Positions 1-11,807 of a stretch of DNA of 64,000 nt are shown in pieces. The stretch's first letter is position 1, and each line of letters begins with the position of its first letter. The DNA is taken from positions 8,686,164 through 8,750,163 of the forward strand of contig NC_033633.1 of assembly GCF_001540865.1 (NCBI RefSeq), read 5' to 3'. The position numbers and the translations under genes were made by a program. Below the pieces are notes generated by a model that worked only from the letters and a program-made list of their open reading frames with translations, had not been told where the DNA came from and did no database searches. This stretch comes from Ananas comosus (lineage: Eukaryota; Streptophyta; Magnoliopsida; Poales; Bromeliaceae).

Positions 1-730
1 CCCCAACAGCTCAAAATAGAGAAATCCCAAAATAAACCATAGTTTCTTCCAAACTAGATTTTCTTCCAAAATTCTTGCGAAACTCAATTAGCGGATGTAA
101 AAAGGCTACTAACCTCAATTAGAGCTCCAAACCAAGTTATGTGATGCTAGGGTTGAGTTTAATCCTCAAACAAGCTTCTTCCTTTACTCCCAAGCTCCCT
201 TTAAGACCCAATAAGCAATCTTTAATGAAGAAGATGGAGAAAAAGATATCAAACCCAAGAATTTAGGGGTTTGGAGGGAGAAATCCAAGAGAGAGAAAGA
301 GTAACTCACCTTCTCCTCTCTCTAACCTCAGCACAAAAGGAAACAAGTGAGGGGATGGAGGGTTATACTACATGTTGCAACAATCCCCCTTAGGCCCCTC
401 AAAAATCTAGAAATTGCTTACTGCATGAAATAGACTCTGCAACATTAAGTACCGGTATACGATTTAAGTACTGGTACTCGGTAGTTTTGGTACCAAGGGT
501 CCAATTCCACAAAATCCGAACGTTGGAAATTCTGGTTTTCAACTGCATTTCGGTACCCGCCTAATGTAGTGCCGGTACTGGGCTCGGTACTAATACACAC
601 AACAAGGATCTGCAAAACCCGAGAGCTACCCATTTCAGCACTCTACTGAGTTTCAGTACCTCAAGGCAGTACTGGTACTCAACACCAAAATCTGTAGTTT
701 GCAGATTTTGATATCAAATAATCCCCTACA
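1..730 (-). mobile_element. 3' LTR (partial) of a Tekay/Del-type Ty3/gypsy element
   Basis: This stretch lies downstream, on the minus strand, of decayed integrase coding sequence and is cut by the window start. Read on the minus strand it holds several GTACCGGTAC-like motifs (about 450-690), then a CT-rich leader-like stretch (about 270-360), as in the LTRs at 24887-27427 and 27716-28431. The boundary at 730 is a guess from a TACA end; no clear polypurine tract or TSD is visible. LTR identity is inferred from position and composition. Confidence 0.55.
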
Positions 731-879
731 TTTAAGGGTCATGCTCATGTTCTGGGAGATCGTCAACCACCCAGATGGCCGAAACAATGAAGCTGACACT
801 AGAGAACCCTAATTCGGCTAAGTCGAAGCAGGGGAAGTTCGGCTAGGGTTCCGGCTAAAATCTATACCTCACACTAGCC

Positions 880-1582
880 ATCCAAACAAGTGAGGAAAAC
901 ACTCACGCATGATGCTCTCGAGCTCCCAAGTTGCTTCCCACTCCTCATAGTTGATCCATAATATTTTCACATAGGGGATGAAGCGATTCTACAACACTCT
1001 GTCTTGTCGATTGAGGATGCTAATCGGAGCTCAAATCCTCCGCAAGTCCAACGGTGGATAACTGATAATATAAGTGGATCAGGCACATAGTTGCGGAGTA
1101 GAGACACATAGGACATCATGTACTCCCGCCAAACTTGGGGTAGTGCAACCTGATATGCCACGGGCCCGATCTGCTTTAACACCTCAAAGGATCCAATATA
1201 GCAAGAACTTAACTTTTCCTGCATTCTGAATCCCTTCAGACCCCTTAGAGAGACTTTCAAGAGAACATGATCTCCGACGCTAAACTTTCTTCAGTCAATC
1301 CACGATCACCCAAATTGCATCGTGGCCCACTTTTGACTGGGCAAACCCGCAATGAAGTCTATGGTGATGTTCTCCCACTTCCAAACGAATATAGATAGAC
1401 TTTACAATTTGCCCTCCAGAAGTCGGTTCTCCACCTTGACTTGTTAGCACACTTAAACACTGAGCCACAAAGTGTCGAACATCACCTTTCATACCTGACC
1501 ACCAATAATGTGTCTTTAAATCTTTATACATTTTGGTACCACCCGGGTGTATGGTATATGGGAACTGGTATGCTTCTTTCAA
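880..1582 (-). pseudogene. Integrase remnant with C-terminal tail (Ty3/gypsy)
   Basis: Two minus-strand pieces (1295-1582 and 967-1260) match integrase. The upper piece has the HPGGTKMYKDL and HYWW segments of the H2C2 zinc-binding region and reaches the start of the catalytic core (HDAIWVIVD). The lower piece carries the family tail (IGPVAYQVALP, then a degenerate HDVFHVS-like stretch). Most of the DDE core is missing between them, so the enzyme is dead. Reading continues to a stop near 875 with a chromodomain-like EATWE motif. Confidence 0.75.
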
Positions 1583-2122
1583 TATCTCCTCTCGAATTTT
1601 CGGGTCAGTGGCCTGAAACCTCTACAACCCCCTCGAAGTCCAAACTGAAATCCTCCATGCGCCCATCAATATCAAACAGCACCTTTTGGAGCTTTTAATC
1701 TGAGGTTTTCTTTTTCTTGCTTTTCTCCAACAAAGTTGGGAGAGTACTATAAGTGTCATGATTTTCATTGTGGCGCTAAACGTAACAACATGTAAATCAA
1801 AACACCTCATTTCTTCTTACAGCGGCGCCTAGCTAGAGATCATCATTGCAAGATTTTTCACGGACTTTCGACTTAGAACGTCCGCCACCACATTTGCCTT
1901 TCTCGGGTGGTACAAGATTGTGACGCCATAGTCTTTCAACAATTTCAACAACCGACATTGTCTCAGATTCAATTCCTTCTAAGTAAATAGATACTTGAGG
2001 CTCTTGTGGTCCGTGTAATCTCACAATACACGCCATATAAATAGTGCTACCATAACATCAAGGCAAAGATCACCGTAGCCAACTCAAGGTCATAGTCGAT
2101 AGTTCCTTTCATAACTCTTCAA

Positions 2123-3060
2123 TTATGAAGAGGCATACGTTATGACTCTTTCCTCTTGCATCAGAACGCACTCAAAACTGCTTCTGAAGGCATCACTATA
2201 TATGACAAATCCTTTCAACACCGTAGGGAAAGTGAGGATTGAAGCCGATGTCAATTTGTCCTTCAAAAGTTGAAAATTTTGGTTGCACGCATTGCTCCAA
2301 ACAAACTTAGTCCCTTTGCGTGTGGGGCGCGTAAGCAGAGTGATAATTTTGGAGAACCCCTCCACGAACTGCTTCTAGTATCCCGCAAGCCCGACAAAGC
2401 TTCAAACTTCGATAACATTTCTGGGCCGGGGCCAGTCCTTGATGGCCTCTACTTTGTCAGGGTCCAACGAGACCCTAACTTTTGAAGTAACATGTCCTAA
2501 GAATACAACTTTGTGAAGCCAAAATTCGTATTTTTTTAATTTCGTGAAAGCCTCCGCTCTCAAAGAACATAATTCCTCTCGAAGGTGTTCTTTGTGCTCC
2601 TCATCACTTCAAGAGTAAACCAAGATATCGTTAATGAAAACCACGACAACCCGATCTAGGAATGGCTGGAAACACAATTCATAGGATCCATGAAAGCCGT
2701 CGAGCGTTGATAAGCCCGAACGGCATAACATAAAACTCATAGTTACCATAACGCGTCCTAAAAGCCATCTTGTGCACATCCTCCGGTTTTATTTTCAGCT
2801 GGTGGTATTCTAATTGAAGATCAGTCTGCAAGAATACACGGGACCCTTGCAATTGTTGGAATAGATCGTTGATCCGTGGTAGTGGATACTTGTTTGATTG
2901 TAACTTTGTTGAGTCACATTAATCCACACATAACCGCAATGAGCCATTATTCTTCACAAATAGCACCGGGACTCCCTACAAGAAAACACTAGGCTTGATG
3001 AAGCCCTTCTCCAACAGATCTTGCGATTGAGTATTAAGCTTTATCAACTCCATTGGTGCC
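2123..3060 (-). pseudogene. Reverse transcriptase / RNase H remnant (Ty3/gypsy)
   Basis: The minus strand shows the RT segment NNGSLRLCVD (near 2925-2960) followed by a stop, and the active-site region VVVFINDILVY (about 2617-2650), where the usual FIDD reads FIND, so one catalytic aspartate is lost. The ORF at 2123-2365 continues into the RT connection and RNase H start (FVWSNACNQNFQLLKDKL, then FVIYSDA, MQEERVITYASS). Several frames are needed to follow it. Confidence 0.75.
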
Positions 3061-3176
3061 ATCTAATAGGGTGCCTTGGAAACTGGCACCATTCTAAAAA
3101 CGAAGTCAATCACAAACTCAATCTCCCGGTCAGGCAGCATTCCCGATAGCTCCTGTGGAAACACATCCAAGTACTC

Positions 3177-3951
3177 TTAGGCTACGGAGATGCCCTCGAG
3201 TATCGATGACTTTGCACAATCCTCCACTACGGTGACCAAGTAGGCCACAGATCTACCATTAATCAACTTCTTGGCTCGAGACATGGAGACCATCATGGTG
3301 AAAAGAGAGCTCCTACAACCTCGGTAGATGAACTCCTTTTTCCCAGGCTCTCGAAAAGTGATGACTCGACTCTCATAATTCCGAAGGGCTGAAGCATTGG
3401 ATTGTGGTAGTGAGTGGCTACGAATGATAGTAGTATAATACCGCGAGAGCCAGTCCATCCCTCACACGATGTCAAAGTCCTCCATCCGCCTTAACACCAA
3501 GAAATCCGCAAGCATGATCCAATCGCCTATCTGCTCTGGATATGCAGGGCAATAATCGGTGATGTAGAGTCCAGGACTTGAACCCGCTTATTGCTCGTGG
3601 CCTCTAAGACGCTAATCTCGTGGTAGTGGCAAATATCCTACCGATGAATGAATGCGATGCACCAGTATCGAATAATGCCCTACATTTAACACTATTTAGT
3701 AAAATTATACTTGCCACAATGTCGTTGGCTGCTACCGGCTTCTCCACCTGAGTGGCAAAGACCTGCCCACTCGATGCTTGCCGTGAACCCTCGTGCTGCC
3801 GTGATGAAAAGGGTTGCCCGCACGAAGGAGCGGCACACAGTGCTCTCAAATATTGTCTCGGGACAAATGGAACCGAAGCTGAAAAAGGGGCCAATGATGC
3901 ACCCATGTAGCAGTCGTCCGCCAAATGTCCCGATTGGCCACACCTGAAACA
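3177..3951 (-). pseudogene. Zinc knuckle and aspartic protease remnant (Ty3/gypsy)
   Basis: On the minus strand at about 3910-3951 a complete CX2CX4HX4C zinc knuckle can be read (CFRCGQSGHLADDC), the nucleic-acid-binding motif at the end of Gag. Downstream in the 3604-3924 reading frame is the protease active-site motif LFDTGASHSFIG. A second frame (3177-3458) has the later MDWLSRYY motif of the same protease. Frameshifts separate them. Confidence 0.8.
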
Positions 3952-4099
3952 TTTCCCGTCTTACTCCTCGCATTGCTGGACCCGATGCGCCCCTACATAG
4001 ATAATGCACTGCTCATGAGGCCGGGAAGCATGCTATCCACAAGAGTGTGACTGTGAGCACGGGTGCTTAGAAGGCTTCTTCGTGCTAGACTGACTCCCA

Positions 4100-4812
4100 G
4101 AGCTACCCGAAGATTGCTTCTTGTCGTTCTCCTTTCCTCTCTCGAAGGCCTCGCACTCACGGCTCACGACGATCTCGCCTCGCTCAACCAATCGGGCGTG
4201 GTCCACCACCACTTGAAAGGTATGTAGATCAGGTGGCTAGACCTTGGAGTAGATGCCTGGTCAAAGGCCCCGCTCAAGACACCAAGCCTTGTCTGCCTCG
4301 TCTCGCACCACGAACGGGATACAACTCACGATGCGGGAGAACTACTGCTCGTACTCCTGCACCCTACGACTCCGCTAGCAAAGGTTCTTGAAGTCCTCAC
4401 CTATTTGTTGTTTGGTGCTGTTGGGGAAATAAGATGTGAAAAGAAGTCCCTAAAACTCCTCCCAAGTCGAAGGTGGTAAAGCGGCATTGGCCCAGTTGCT
4501 CTTATCCGATTTCCAACACTTGTGGGCCATTTAGTCCAAGCAATGGGCCGCCAAGTAGACCTTGTCCCGATCCGGTATCAAGAGGTCCTCAAATAGCTTT
4601 TCTATCTTGTCGACCCATGACTCGACTACTAGTGGGTCATCGGTCTTGTCGTTGAAGATTGGTGAGTTGAACTTCTTGAAGCTGGCGAGACTCTCTATAG
4701 CCAGCAACTGCTCCGCCCGCTGAGCCATGGGCCCCGACGGAGGCATCAGAGTCTGTTCATAGGGTGCATCGACACGGGCGCCACCATCGTTATGCCCTTC
4801 ACGCCTGTCCAC
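4100..4812 (-). pseudogene. Gag remnant (Ty3/gypsy)
   Basis: The minus-strand ORF 4531-4812 reads as retrotransposon Gag: FKKFNSPIFNDKTDDPLVVESWVDKIEKLFE is a typical start of the Gag core (shown here as two adjoining motifs, FNDKTDDPLV and ESWVDKIEKLF). Downstream the frame is lost, but Gag-like segments continue to about 4100. It would be the capsid-like structural protein of the element. No start codon choice is meaningful in this decayed copy. Confidence 0.7.
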
Positions 4813-5412
4813 ACAGCAGGCAAAGAGGTAGGTTCCTGACTTGTATGCGCAGCCCCAACTTGTTGCGAATAAAAATTGCGGAGCGTCTTAATTTGCTCCT
4901 CATATCATCCGAAAGCTTCCTCTTGCTGTCGAGAGGCCTCCGCCTATTGTGGCATGGCCATTTGGTTGCACAGCTTGTGACCTCGCTCGGCCCCGAGTGT
5001 TCAGACGCCTTGAGTCAAGTGGACACAGACCTTATCCTCGATCGTCCAAGCATTGCCATTGTATTCCTGTATATTATAGCATCAATATTTTAATGTAAGT
5101 CTTTCACTTAGACCCTTAGCAACATGTAAAGAAAATAATAAAGGGCCCAATTAAGTGAAAGTTCATAAAGGACACTTCCTCTCATTCCCGATATTATGTT
5201 CGTAACCACCAACATAATCATCCAAAGAATGAAAAGATCATCTCCCTCAATCAGTCCCAACATTCTATTTGGGAACATTACAAGACCCAATTACACACTT
5301 TCGCCAAAGTTCACATACCACTCACATTCCTAAGTCCCTAGGGTCTTCCTAAGGCTTAATTGTTCATCAAAACCACCTAGAACTCTACCTAAACTATGAT
5401 ATCACTCTTATT

Positions 5413-6540
5413 TGCCACGTCCTGAGACCGCCAATTACTCCTACTTAGGCACGTGCAACAGACCCACTGAACAGGAAAGACTTTCCTTACCGCATGAAGC
5501 GAAATCACATATCAACATGGACAACCATATACAATATGGATATATGTAATATCAGAGTATAACTACTAATTTGAAATATTTAAGTTTAAATAGTTTTAAA
5601 GTCTACAACTAATTTAAACCATTTCACAAAATTAAACTTCATTAAAGTTTACATGATTTTATCCCAAATATTACAATACTTTATTTGTCCAAATAAAAGG
5701 TACATCTAGACCTCTCTCTAGGTCCACTACTCCGTAACGCCCTTGCCGCAATCACGGACCTCACCAGTGGTACCAGGATCTAAAAATGGTAAACCACAAG
5801 GAGGTGAGAACTACAATTAGTTTCCAGTGGATGCAACTACCAAATGTGGCACTCTACACTTACTCGGTCTAATGGAGGCATTAGTAGAATAGGTAATGAT
5901 AACAGCTAGATATTTCTATGCTTGAAATGCGATAATTAAATTTTACAACTATAATACCTCAAGTATACAAGATGCCACTATACCACTGGTTACAAGTTTA
6001 CCCAATTACCACGTCTCTAACCATCTATTAGATTGGTTCCATTTCATATACATATCTCATGGAGAACTGAGGAAGATCGTACTACTCTTCAATTGGTAGC
6101 CAGTAGGCACTTAGAGCTGAGGGTGATCGTCCCTCCAAGTGCTTCATATGGAGTCGAGAGGATCGACACTCTGATGCATAGTGGAAGTCGAGGGTGATCG
6201 GTCCTCTCAATGCATACGAGAGAGTCGAGGTGATCGATTCTCCCTGAGACACTTTCGAAAGGTCGCAACATAACTCATCATGACACCCTAAGTTTAGATG
6301 ACTTCCAAGGTTATCAACCATATCTAATATACATAACTTATTCCTTAGTTCACGTTTACCTAGGGTTCACATGTCTCTATGTTTCATTATAAATTTTAAC
6401 CTAAGTTCAGATACTACACATGTTTAGCCTATTTCCTAAATTCTCTTTAAACAAACATGCACGTGTCCAAAGTCCCATTATCATCGAAACCCTACTTTTG
6501 CTAGTATGCAACTAAAATCCATTTAGTTTAATAACAACTT
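5413..6540 (-). mobile_element. 5' LTR (partial) of the 731-5412 element
   Basis: The LTR end begins with TGCCACGTCCTGAG, a degenerate form of the TGTCACGCC start that marks the other Tekay-type minus-strand LTRs at 24887 and 61084. The degenerate primer-binding site lies just before it. Inside, the GGTGAGAACTAC segment near 5800 followed by TTTCCAGTGG recurs in the LTR at 24887 (near 25370) and in the plus-strand LTR near 53565. The far end is not resolved. Confidence 0.6.
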
Positions 6541-6589
6541 GGAGAGTGAGCGGACCGCTAAGAGGCAAGACTAGCTGCCTTCTCATCCA

Positions 6590-7160
6590 AAATATCATGT
6601 GAGGGAGAAGGTATAGTGTCGGATCGTTGGCACTAACCATTAATCCCAAAAGCTCGAGCTGTTAAAAATACGCAACCAGTTCACTTAAAGTGCACAAATA
6701 CAATACCCAAGGGTTTCGATTGTGACTCGGCCCAACCAGTCTCACGCCTCTTCGAACATGACTAGACCCAACCCAACCTCACGGCACTTCGAAGATGACT
6801 CGGCCCAACATGGTGTCCCGCCACAGGGTAGGATACTGGCCCATTTAAGCCAACAATCCCCCCTCTAGCAACTGCACAAATTCGCAGTATGCGGGAATCG
6901 AGCTCGTGACCTCTGTCTCTAATAGCACTTTTCGGATCGTTGGTGCTAACCATTAATCCCAAAAGCTTGAGCTGTTAGAAATACATAACCAATTCACTTA
7001 AAGCGTTCATCTCGATTGTAACTAGGCCCAACCAGCCTCACGCCACTTCGAACATGACTCGGTCCAACTCAGCCTCACGCTATTTCGAACATGACTGGGC
7101 CCAACATGGCCTCCCGCCACAGAAGAGGATGCTAGCCCATTTAATCCAACATATGAAAGT
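6590..7160 (-). repeat. Two tandem copies of an unclassified dispersed repeat
   Basis: A unit of about 311 bp occurs twice: the segment ACTAACCATTAATCCCAAAA is at about 6636 and again at about 6947, each followed by AGCT(C/T)GAGCTGTTA. Several short CGGCCCAAC-type and TTCGAACATGAC segments repeat inside each unit. The minus strand near 6890-6915 has a tRNA B-box-like stretch (GAGCTCGATTCCCGC). A related segment (TTAAGCTGTTAGAGAACGG) occurs in the SINE-like insertion at 38211, so a SINE relationship is possible but unproven. Confidence 0.45.
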
Positions 7161-8762
7161 CCCTCCACAATTTTGCATGTAATTGTAAAATCTACATTTT
7201 GAACCTTCAAAAACAAAGAAGAATTAAGGGTCTCTCTTTGAAGGGCAATGTGGAAACTAGCATAAGTATTAGAATTTTCCTTTATAATTTTTATCTTCTG
7301 TCAATTTCTCCCACCAGGCTATTAAAAATTTGGTACAAATACAAGTAAAATGAAATTGATTTTGTGTTTACAGCCTGAGTTTATTTTCAAATCTTTTGAA
7401 AGTAACCTGATAAACAATAAGAAAATCAATAATTTGCAGTAAAAGTCAATCCAGAATCAAAGAAGAAACAGTTTAGTGTCCCCAAGCATAGTAAGGAACC
7501 TGGAAGTAGCAAATGGCTTATTCTGTTTTCGAAACGAAGCTATACATTTCCTGCCCATGAATGCAATAACAAGTGTTACAACTTACTTTGACTTCCATGA
7601 GGCTTTGATTGCTTGTTGTAGGTTATGCTTTGAATCCTCTCATATCTTCGTCCCAAGATGGTGTGGCAAATCTATGCACTCTTGCTTGGCCATGAACTAC
7701 AAAACTTCAGCTATCAAAAGAGAAAACCAGTTCAGTTACAACTAAAATATTAGAAACTAAGAGGACATAAAATGCGCCGTCATAACTGCATCACTTCTTT
7801 AGCATTCTCACCTAGCGTCGGAAGAAAAGAAGGGCCCTCCCATTCTTTTCTTCTTGTTGCTCTGTTGCGAAGAAAATAAATTTTTGCTCCAACAGCTCCA
7901 ACTCCTTTACCCAGTCGTCAACAATTTGCCATATAATCATCTTTCTCCTGATTATTAATTAAGTTTCATAAGAGTTAGCAGACAAGCAGTTGCCAGTCTG
8001 CTAGAGAAGCAGCTCTTAATGAATTCTTAGATCCTAAAGGCAGAATGAGTAATGCACTCAAATTAGGTTTATGTTGCAGTGGATGATGATTAATTACATG
8101 TATAAGAAATGATGGGAATGCTGAGAAGATCAAGAATATTATAGGACGACTCACACTTGTGTTACCACAGTTTAGCTATTGCAACATTCAATAGAAAATC
8201 AATTATGATGGGATACCTGAGTTGGACATATAAATCGTGTTTGATATGAACAACAATGGGGCATGCCTGTTGAAGACTTGGGCTGTGCATGCATACAAAC
8301 AAGGAGTAATTAAGGTAGCACCTAGAGACAATACACAAAAATGAATGAGATCGATGTGCAATTCGTAAAGCCTACCTAGAAGATCCTTAGAAAGTTGCCC
8401 TGGCAATGACTATCGAGCACATAACATGCCACGGAGCATCAAGATAGCTAATCTACATACCAGAAACAGTCATTTTTTTAAACCATTTTTATACAGTCTA
8501 ATCAATTTAAATGTTTGCTTGGAATGCACTTTAAGAATCATTTTACTATAACGAATCAAAGTATTAAAGGGTAAACACACGTGTACACCTATTAACAAAG
8601 CATCAAGTTTTCTCTTTCTTTTTTCATCTTTTTTTACGCTCTCCAAACGGTAGATATGCTAGCACAATCATATAACAACCACACATGAGAGCCTTTTCAC
8701 TTTTAAAAAACTCAAAAACACAACTCCGTTTTCTCTTTATCCACAAATAGCTTCCCTATTCA
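7161..8762. other. Sequence with no recognised feature
   Basis: No ORF with recognisable similarity, no terminal repeats and no obvious RNA gene. Short ORFs here (for example 7476-7745) look like chance. Base composition is ordinary intergenic, AT-rich in places. Confidence 0.5.
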
Positions 8763-8767
8763 CATCT

Positions 8768-9412
8768 TGTTGCGCACCCGGACGATCCGCAACCGCCGAT
8801 GATGAGATTGCTCTGAGGTCGGTATGGCGGTGAGGATGATGGGCGTATCCCAGTCGCAATTAAGATGAGAAGGTGATAAGAAACGAGGGAGAGAAGGAAG
8901 AATCAGATGTAAGAAGAGACAGAGTAGAGAATAGTAACAGAGGGAGATGAAGTTGAGAAAGAAAGCATTAATTTCATTCCTTGTCTAATTCCTATTACAC
9001 GCTGCCTCTTATTTGCAATCTGAAGAAAACCCTAAACCTAACTGGACTCCTAGGACTCCTCTCGGTGGCCCAACATAACATGGGCCTTGCTGGCCCGCTT
9101 CTTAAGAGGTATCGGATCAGACCCTCTCGATTATCCGCATCCGCCCAAAGCCGCTCCATCAGACTATCTAGAAGCTGGGTCACTTCTCACTGCTCTTCAC
9201 TCCTGTCGGATTGCCCTCTTTTCTCTACCCCTTCCTAAGTCCTCCCTTCTCCTTCCTATGCCTCCCTCCTACCGCCGATCCTTGCCGACGCACGGCACAC
9301 CTCCTGGAACCTGGACCGAGAAGAAGAAGTTAAGTCCTTCTCCTCTCTGATTATTCTGACTATATCCTCTACTGCTGCTACTAACTCCTTCTTCTACTTG
9401 GCAGGTGCAACA
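8768..9412 (-). mobile_element. LTR of a Reina-like Ty3/gypsy element, with TSD CATCT
   Basis: A complete 645-bp LTR (TGTTGCGC...GTGCAACA) flanked on both sides by CATCT (8763-8767 and 9413-9417). It differs from the 5' LTR at 19443-20087 at 8 positions by my count, about 1.2%. Where they overlap it matches the partial 3' LTR at 14122-14407. The right flank equals that of the full element, so this is either a solo-LTR haplotype of the same insertion or the 3' LTR joined wrongly to the right flank. Confidence 0.9.
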
Positions 9413-9867
9413 CATCTCTATTCAGATAGCTATCTAAATTTTATCTCAAAACCTGTGAGATTTAGCTGATCAAAACTTAGCACTTGCAGTAGTGATATGT
9501 ATTCCTCCAATGACCTAGAAGATTACTTGGACCATTGCTGATCAATCTGCTTATAAGCAAGTAGAAAAAGAGAAGCATGATATGAATGTAGAAGCATAAT
9601 ATGAAATATCTAGTTGAACAGTTGTGTTATTTAAACTTCAAGGCCATAAATTCCAATAGGAAGTTGTCTTTGCCGACTCATTTATGATGGTCATGTAAAA
9701 TGCTGACCTCTAGATTACATGTTTGTGTATAACAGCACAAAAAGATGGATAATCTTAATCCCACCCTGTATCAACAATTCCAAGGTCAGGATAAGCAGTT
9801 TCAACTGCATCATTTTTTGTGATTTGCATCTACCACATGACAAAGGCTCACTAGCACAAAGCTTTTC
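9413..9867. repeat. Right-flank sequence, copy 1 of 3
   Basis: A 455-bp non-transposon segment that directly follows the LTR. The same 455 bp recurs at 9964-10418 and 20088-20542, each time right after the LTR end. Copies 1 and 3 stop at the same base, AAGCTTTTC, followed by N; copy 2 continues. This points to one genomic locus present three times in the assembly. Confidence 0.85.
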
Positions 9868-9868
9868 N
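9868..9868. other. Contig junction (N)
   Basis: A single N joins contig A to contig B. Sequence on the right restarts inside the LTR already passed on the left. Confidence 0.9.
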
Positions 9869-9963
9869 GAGAAGAAGAAGTTAAGTCCTTCTCCTCTCTG
9901 ATTATTCTGACTATATCCTCTACTGCTGCTACTAACTCCTTCTTCTACTTGGCAGGTGCAACA
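9869..9963 (-). mobile_element. Terminal 95 bp of the Reina-like LTR at a contig start
   Basis: Contig B begins inside the LTR (equivalent to 9318-9412) and reads out through GTGCAACA into CATCT and the right flank. It is a redundant copy of the LTR/flank junction. Confidence 0.9.
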
Positions 9964-10418
9964 CATCTCTATTCAGATAGCTATCTAAATTTTATCTCAA
10001 AACCTGTGAGATTTAGCTGATCAAAACTTAGCACTTGCAGTAGTGATATGTATTCCTCCAATGACCTAGAAGATTACTTGGACCATTGCTGATCAATCTG
10101 CTTATAAGCAAGTAGAAAAAGAGAAGCATGATATGAATGTAGAAGCATAATATGAAATATCTAGTTGAACAGTTGTGTTATTTAAACTTCAAGGCCATAA
10201 ATTCCAATAGGAAGTTGTCTTTGCCGACTCATTTATGATGGTCATGTAAAATGCTGACCTCTAGATTACATGTTTGTGTATAACAGCACAAAAAGATGGA
10301 TAATCTTAATCCCACCCTGTATCAACAATTCCAAGGTCAGGATAAGCAGTTTCAACTGCATCATTTTTTGTGATTTGCATCTACCACATGACAAAGGCTC
10401 ACTAGCACAAAGCTTTTC
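9964..10418. repeat. Right-flank sequence, copy 2 of 3
   Basis: Identical by eye to 9413-9867, but here the sequence continues past AAGCTTTTC into new DNA, so this copy shows the true continuation of the locus. Confidence 0.85.
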
Positions 10419-11098
10419 ATCCTTAATTCTAAATCCCAAATAACTAAAAAATAAGTTTACAACAATATGAGAACATAAGTATGGTAGCCTGCTTGATACA
10501 CTTAATACACTTAACAGCATGATATCTGGAGTGCTTAAATTTCATGTGATTTTATTCAAGTTTAACATGCCAGAGAAAAAGCAACACAGATGGCAACACA
10601 ATAGCATCAAGAGAGAATCTGAGAGTATTAGAATGAATAGAAGGTATAGACTATAGATGATGTTATATTTAAATAGTAAATTCAATTCAAATATAGTTAG
10701 TTACCCTACTTTCATGGGAATACAGAATTCATCACTTTTTATAATCTAGGGCTGGATCCATTTGTTTATTTTGACTGCTCAGCAAACAAGAAATCAAAGG
10801 TGTTTAGGGAATGACTTGTGCTATTTGCATAAGCTTTATAATCTTTCTAAACTTGTATTATTTAAGTGTGAAACGAGAAATTAAGAATGTCTCAAGTCTC
10901 AACGCTATAATTTTCATATACGTTATCTATAGAACGGCACTGAATTTTCTTGCTGACTTCATTTCACATTTATTTTCCGATCCTTAAATTTATCGAAGTC
11001 ATGAACTTCTCCTTCCTAAAGAAAACATAGTCAATGAAAGTCACCATATACTGCATGCAGCTTATTGACGCCTTTTCACATGACAGAAGATCCCCCTA
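10419..11098. other. Sequence with no recognised feature
   Basis: AT-rich intergenic DNA; no coding similarity or terminal repeats noticed. Confidence 0.5.
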
Positions 11099-11103
11099 TG
11101 AAC

Positions 11104-11802
11104 TGTTGGGAATCTGGTACTCGCCCCGGTACCGGATCTCGTGAATCCGCAACCCGCTCCGATACCGACTGCTGTGAATCCGGTATCGATTGTTGGGATT
11201 CCGCAACGGAAGCTTCAAATCGGGTTTTAACCATAAACCCGTCTCCTCAGCAAAAACTGATACAATCATAAAAGAGAGAAATACCAAAAAAATAAAAAAT
11301 ATGCGGGTAAAATAAGATTCATTAAATAAGAGAAGATTACACCTGACTCCTTTTCTGCACAGAGTAGCTACAATTCGAGCTCTCTTCCTGAATCTCTCCT
11401 ACCCTTCTCTCGTCTTCTATAATCCCATAAAGAAGACAATCATCCGCGTGCACCCATGCACTAGGTGCACTAAATAACTCTCTCTCTCTCTCTTTTCTCT
11501 CTCCGGTACGGCACCCAAGAGGCCTTTTCTCTCTCTCCCGTACTCCACCACAAAAGCAAACCCACAAAGAGCTATTTATAAGGCTCCACCAAAACGTACC
11601 TCAATCCTAATATATTTAGGATTTCTACTCCAATTAATATCTAAATCTATCTTAATCAATCTCTAATAGATTTAAATGTTAATCCTAATCTAGTTAGGTT
11701 TATCCTCTAATTAATATTTAAATCTTAATTTATCTCAAACAGATTTAAATATTAATTCTTATCCAAACAGGATTTAATTACAAATCTAACCAAATCCTAA
11801 CA
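11104..11802 (-). mobile_element. Solo LTR of a copia family (TGTTAGG...CCCAACA), TSD TGAAC
   Basis: A 699-bp LTR that starts TGTTGGGAATC and ends AATCCTAACA on the plus strand, flanked by the perfect 5-bp duplication TGAAC (11099-11103 and 11803-11807). Three other copies lie at 20897, 38949 and 54972. Orientation is taken from the 38949 copy, where a copia internal region on the minus strand abuts the LTR. A 13-nt palindrome TGCACTAGGTGCA sits at about 11457-11469. No internal region is present, so LTR-LTR recombination is likely. Confidence 0.88.
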
Positions 11803-11807
11803 TGAAC

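Larger units (their letters stand above)
731..5412 (-). mobile_element. Internal region of a decayed Tekay/Del-type Ty3/gypsy retrotransposon
   Basis: Minus-strand remnants appear in the Ty3/gypsy order gag, zinc knuckle, protease, reverse transcriptase, RNase H, integrase, C-terminal tail, running from about 4812 down to about 880. All frames are broken by stops and indels. A degenerate tRNA-Met primer-binding site (about 5392-5406, next to the LTR start at 5413) fits the 5' end. Tekay/Del assignment rests on the domain order and on the tail, which resembles those of such chromoviruses; it is an inference. Confidence 0.8.
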
